NCBI RefSeq assembly: GCF_001039355.2
Contig: NW_019774613.1
Span: 482,577 to 546,576 of the forward strand
Source of the DNA: Lingula anatina
Lineage: Eukaryota; Brachiopoda; Lingulata; Lingulida; Lingulidae
Reading direction: 5' to 3'
Length of the DNA: 64,000 nucleotides
Each line of letters opens with the position of its first letter. The stretch's first letter is position 1. This document shows positions 59,291 through 64,000 of this stretch, piece after piece. The position numbers and the translations under genes were made by a program. Under the pieces are notes generated by a model. The model did not search any database, was not told the DNA's origin, and saw only the letters and a list, made by a program, of their open reading frames with translations.

Positions 59291-59458
59291 CAGGGGCGGA
59301 TCCAGAGATATTTTCTGACAGTCTTCCACATTATTTTTGTTGATCCATCCACCATTTTTGACCGTCTTCCAACAGAAAAAAATTAGATACCTGTAAATGT
59401 AAACTTGAAAATCTGACAGTCTTCCGGAAGACACAGAAGACGGCCTAAATCCGCCCCT
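59291..59458. mobile_element. Short inverted-repeat element next to the exon 8 deletion
   Basis: Ends CAGGGGCGGATCCAGA and, reverse-complemented, CAGGGGCGGATTTAGG. Flanked by AAATG on both sides (59286-59290, 59459-59463). Copy A has no such insert here, so it arrived after the duplication. Related to 7627-7871. Confidence 0.7.
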
Positions 59459-60100
59459 GAAATGCATGTTGATAGGTATTCATAACACGGTTATTTATTA
59501 ATAGTTTGGTAATTGATAATTTCTTAAAAGACTCGGATTTAGCTAAAAGGAAGCCAGAAGGAAACATTTGAGACAGACCTTGAATAAAGTGCTTATTCTT
59601 CAATGTCGTATTGCTCTTTGAACATAAATATACTAATCTGAGTAGAGGCATTTTCTTGTGCTTAAAATAGCGTCCGTACTCCATTTATGGTTTTGATCAG
59701 TTTACATGTATTTGCACACAACTTAGATTAAATTTCGGAGTCTTGTCGCTTTAACAACCTACAGGGGATAGCAATATTGTTCTTTATGTTCTATAGAAAG
59801 AAAACGGCGGCATAGTTATGGTTAACTTCTACAATGATTTTATAAACTGTTCTGCTGAAAACACATATACAGGGGAACAGGACTGGAGACCCGCGGATAT
59901 CAACCAAGTCATAGGTAAGCACTATATATCTTAAAATGGCCTAGTGTCACAAGATACGGCTGTGGTCGCTCGACTGGCGACAAATACGACATATTTATGT
60001 TGTAATGTCAAACTACTACATGTATCATTACCACACCAAATTGTAAATGCTTCAATTATTTCAAATAAATTAAGTTTCAGTCCCGGATCCGCAATTCAGA

Positions 60101-60135
<35 letters not shown>

Positions 60136-61630
60136 CCAAATGAGACAAAATTGTAAGAAAAACACTTCTGTATATTATTAACCACTTCTGTAAAATTCAG
60201 TGAGCGCTTTCCTTATTGTATACTATTGTATGCTTCAGATCACATAGAGTACATACGCAATATAACCGGCGTTGATCACGTTGGACTAGGCAGCGACTTT
60301 GATGGTATAGACAGGTGAGAAAAGATGCTGTAATACAAAGTTTACCAATAGAGAATGCACGTACGAGGCAAATACCGAAACCAATTAACGCGCTATGGGC
60401 TAACTTTGTTTAATGTATCATTTGAATAAGAAATAATTTTTTGACCATTAAAATTATGTGTATTTAAACAAGAAGGTTAAAGAAAATTTTTTTTTATTTC
60501 CATTAATATCCCTTGATTTAAATTTAAAAAAATTACTCCCGTCATTTATTTCCGTCGTCAGAAAATCACAGTATTTCTACGTTTTATTTTGTCTGAACAA
60601 CACTGATAATACAAATGCAAACATACCGTTTCATTTTACGTATTGTAATCACAGGTATCCTGTCGGTCTAGAAGACGTGTCGAAATTCCCCAACATTCTC
60701 TACGAGTTGATGTCACGTGGTTGGAGTGAGGAAGAGCTGGAAAAACTTGCCGGGAAAAACTTTCTTAGGGTGTTCAGAAAGGTTGAGGAGGTGAGATAGA
60801 CTGGGTTTCTATGTTTAAATAGAGAAGCACCTTATTGTTTTTTCAATGAGATCTACAGGGTATAGTTAACGGTTTTCAGCAGAAAGAATACCCGTACATG
60901 AGGGATTTTCTTCGGAAAAATGGTGCATGTGGCAAGCAATGAAAAGTATTTGTACTTCTCCATACTGCTATGAAAAATAGTAATAGTTTATGATAGAGGT
61001 AAAACCCGTCAAAGTCAATATGTCCACGGCTGACAGGCCGTCTTAATCACATGAAAGGGCCACGAGCAGTGACCATATCAACGATGTGTTCCCTTGGGTA
61101 TCGTCCCCTTGGGCACCACACCATGTCTTATAGCGAGGTTGTGTTATTGCCTTTGAGATGTGTGCTGGTGTTGCGATTTTATTTTGGACCAAAAGTTGCA
61201 TTATAAATCTTCTCAGAGACGATCTCTACAAATAAAACTTAGGGCACGGTTTCACCGCCGACCTAGATACGCCTGCCATTTTGTGCTCCATTTGGTCTTC
61301 GGCGCGGCTGGCTGGAATCAGTTGAAAAAAACTTTTGTCAACAATATTTTCAATTTTTTGAATTTTTATTTTAAAAAACCTGACCTAATGCTGAGCTTAA
61401 ACTTTGATCAGAATCGATTTTCAGCTGAAAGCTAACTTCGCTCCCTCATTCCCGCCAATGGCGTGTTTTCCGACCTATTTCATTTCCAAAATTACATATA
61501 TACGTGTTAATTTTTTTCCTTACAGGTAAAAATGTCCAAAGTGGATCAACCTGCATTTGAGACTCTTATCGATATTAATGAAATACCGGATCATAGCTGC
61601 ATCAGCACTAATTGGGATATATTCGGATGA

Positions 61631-63677
61631 GATTGAATTGTTAAAATTTACCGGTGTTCATTTACATAAATTAACTGAACTACTGTTATACATTAATGCT
61701 CATAAATATGGATACATTTCAAGGATAATAATATACAGTGAAGATCCCAAATATAATCTGATATGCTGGTATTGATGTAGATGTGCTCGCAAGTGTGAAT
61801 TGATACAGTGACTTTCATTAGTGTAGGTACAGTAAATGATCAGCTAAACTGCTGCCCACCCTGCTTTTCCTAGCTAAAATAGTTGATTCACCCACCGATC
61901 TAATATTATATAAGGTTTATATCTTTCTTTCTTCGCAATGTATGTTATATATTAAATATATACACAGAAAAATACCATAAATCATCAAACACATTGTGTC
62001 ATACATGCCTGGTTATTATAGATCGTTTTTCAATTCTAATTCTTTCTCACAACCCTTAGGAGAATACATGTGCAACCCAAGCTGTAACATATAGGGCGCT
62101 TAGGATTATCCGACACAAATCCGTCTCATCTTTATCATAGCATATGTTATTATTACCTCTACCAAGGAGAAAACTTTTTTAGAATAGATTATGCGTGGTG
62201 TCCGACAGGGATGTGGAAATTGAATATCTTTTTTTTTACTTGGGTCTATATTTAATCAATATTTGAGCGAACATTATTTCAGACAGACCAACTCCTCCTT
62301 TACACCATGACGGAGTGACAGAAACGGTAGTCCGCTAGGAACCGTAATCCGTTCCCTATACTTTATACATTTGACATTCGTCCCATACACATGTACTTAC
62401 CCCAGTACTCCAACTAACCCTAACCTGTAATAATCATAACCCAAACGCCCATTCCTAGGACTACCATTCCTGTCACACCTGCAATCCAGATTTATTAAAA
62501 GAATTAACAAAACAATTATCTCAAAAAAACTTTAAAAATAGTCACATACAAACTTATCTGCTTGTACAAATCCCAGTAAAGTAATAATTATGACTCAATT
62601 TACTGATGTGCTCAATCCATTCAATTTATGATGAAAAGCGCACTCACATTTCTTTGTGTCTCCGCAGGCAGTCTTTTTAAAATCCTGGATTTGTCGACGG
62701 TATACTTCACCTAGCTTTCCTTCAAAATAACTTTACATTGTTGTCCATTTTCTTTCTTTTTGTGGAAAAAAAGCAGAGGTAGTAAGATAATAATTTGCGG
62801 CTACTTGTGTCTTAATTGCTTACGTTTCAGAAACACGATTATCTAGATCTTCACACTTGAGAAACACATTCATTAAAATAAAAAAAGATTCTGAGATTTT
62901 GTCAATTTTTTTTAGCCAGTTAAAAGTGCATTTTAAAAATCAGTACAAGATGAACTGGTTTTCCATTAACTTTGTTAATCAGAGAGAGAGATATTAGCTT
63001 AAAAACAGATTAAGTTAACATAAGCTACAGAAAGGTTAATGTGGTATTAAAATTCATGTACGCACGCTCGTAGATTTAGGTTCTCAGAAATGTATTAAAT
63101 ACATTATAATCGGTCGTGTTACTGAGGTGCTTGCAAGCTGCTACTCGCAAGTCTGACATTTATACGATCTTCTCCCGCCATATGGTGCGAAGTTATTTAC
63201 TTCTAATAATTCCCGACCGCACCCAATGCTGCAGAAAACAAGAGAAAGTAAGACGCAGCAGACTGTGGTTTCCACTCTAACTCATATTCAAGTTACTTGT
63301 AGAGCAAAACAGGGATTAATCATTTTCCTAAGCGTATTTTTGACGCCAGTTAGGCTGGATTTTGGACCATTTCTTACTTGTTTCATTTCTTACAAGGCTT
63401 TCGCTCAAGTAAAATTGCTAATACATTGAGGGAGACTTCGTTTCCTTAATGGACAGCAGAAAGTTGATCTTCACCGGGCAGGGCGGCGTGTCTGTTTGGC
63501 TTCAACCTTGCGATTTTCGAGGAGCACTAGAATTTTTCACATATACATTGACAGCATTATTTTGCGCTGTGCCTCTTTTGGTGGAGAGTAGTGTCTCACC
63601 ACATTGATTCAGAAGATATCTTTTCCTGAACGGATTTAAACAAAGGATTTGACTGTGTCCATAGCGGTGCTGACAAC
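61631..63677. other. 3' flank of dipeptidase B and upstream region of the next gene
   Basis: AT-rich, with no recognised gene apart from the fold-back element at 62315-62476. The last few hundred bases presumably include the promoter and leader of the exon at 63678. Confidence 0.4.
62315..62476. mobile_element. Small fold-back element
   Basis: GTGACAGAAACGGTAGTCC at the left and GGACTACCATTCCTGTCAC at the right are inverted copies (two mismatches), 162 bp end to end. No coding capacity; probably a MITE. Confidence 0.6.
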
Positions 63678-63750
63678 ATGTACTTGATCAGCTTCCTCTT
63701 AATCACCATCTACTTGCAGGGAACAGACGGGTTTTACCTCATAGATAATT
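63678..63750 (+). CDS. Signal-peptide first exon of an unknown secreted or membrane protein
   Basis: ATG followed by a classic hydrophobic leader (MYLISFLLITIYLQGTDG, then FYLIDN), ending at an exact GTAAGT donor (63751). Length 73 bases, phase 1. Cleavage after the GTDG region is plausible. The rest of the gene lies to the right of the window, so its family cannot be told. Confidence 0.55.
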
Positions 63751-64000
63751 GTAAGTAGACTTGTTATAACGGGAACTAGATCACTTCAATACTATTTGTA
63801 TGAAAAAGAGGATAGGGGCCAAAATTGTGTGTGAGCGTACGCGTGTGAATGCATGCCTTTATCAGTTTGTGCGAATGTGTGTACTTTAATTCGAAAATAT
63901 GCATGCGCGTGTCAACGGTCACAAGAGAGAGAAATGTGTTTGTATGCATATTCGTAATATGCGTGGATATTTCAATTTTTGTGTGTGCGCAGGTGTGCGT
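63751..64000. other. Start of the intron after the signal-peptide exon
   Basis: TG-rich DNA (GTGTGAGCGTACGCGTGTG and similar) running off the right edge. No exon visible. Confidence 0.4.

Larger units (their letters stand above)
55529..61630 (+). pseudogene. Membrane dipeptidase, copy B, damaged
   Basis: Exons 2-12: 55529-55633, 56063-56183, 56740-56905, 57166-57298, 57826-57976, 58578-58644, 59173-59232 (damaged), 59797-59914, 60239-60314, 60655-60790, 61526-61630 (TGA). All borders and phases match copy A, and the exons are nearly identical to it; exon 2 is 9 bp longer. Exon 8 stops after DLSHVAV: against copy A, 125 bp are gone, including the second zinc-binding histidine (FSHSS), RNVPDD and the splice donor. 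Read-through gives NYRSL and a stop at 59248. Skipping exon 8 (177 bp, phase 0 on both sides in copy A) would keep frame but drop both zinc histidines. So an active enzyme is unlikely, although a truncated type II protein or an RNA could be made. The aligned first exon has lost its ATG; 50868-50910 may replace it. Confidence 0.8.

Overview
The window looks like nuclear DNA of a marine invertebrate animal. It is AT-rich, its genes are cut by many GT-AG introns, and it carries microsatellites, fold-back elements and Tc1/mariner-type transposons. The frequent word TACATGTA and the gene families would fit a lophotrochozoan such as a bivalve, but that assignment is inference and no species can be named.

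Two gene families make up the coding content, and each occurs twice in the same arrangement: an NB-ARC/WD40 gene on the minus strand followed by a membrane dipeptidase gene on the plus strand. Cassette 1 is NB-ARC copy A (partial, running off the left edge, positions 1-1824) and dipeptidase copy A (6462-16663, complete, 12 exons, about 462 codons). Cassette 2 is NB-ARC/WD40 copy B (23248-28489, about 1628 codons, nearly all in one 4.8 kb exon) and dipeptidase copy B (55529-61630 with candidate first exons at 50868 and 54112). Flanking and intronic sequence is also shared, so this is a duplication of a divergent gene pair. The second cassette was then stretched by more than 20 kb of repeats between its two genes.

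The most notable signal is a short leader exon of the NB-ARC genes. In copy B a well-placed ATG opens a 30-codon exon ending in TLLFIGGVESNPGQ, which resembles the 2A ribosome-skipping motif D(V/I)ExNPG|P. It splices in frame to the NB-ARC exon. Copy A has the corresponding exon with a differently decayed motif. Both copies differ from the consensus at key positions, so they may be decayed or repurposed 2A leaders.

Three other changes matter for the genes. The last roughly 56 codons of the copy B reading frame lie inside the end of a Tc1-type transposon. Dipeptidase copy B has a 125 bp deletion that removes one zinc-ligand histidine and a splice donor. Its aligned first exon has AAG where copy A has ATG.

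The region 28.5-54 kb is mainly repetitive: palindromic elements, a 2.3 kb TTAA-flanked fold-back element, a locally duplicated repeat block (40.6-44.4 and 46.8-49.3 kb) in which one copy holds a 1374 bp Tc1-type element and the other shows the empty site, and a LINE remnant. At the right edge a lone signal-peptide exon (63678-63750) begins another gene. No rRNA gene, CRISPR array or convincing tRNA gene was seen.
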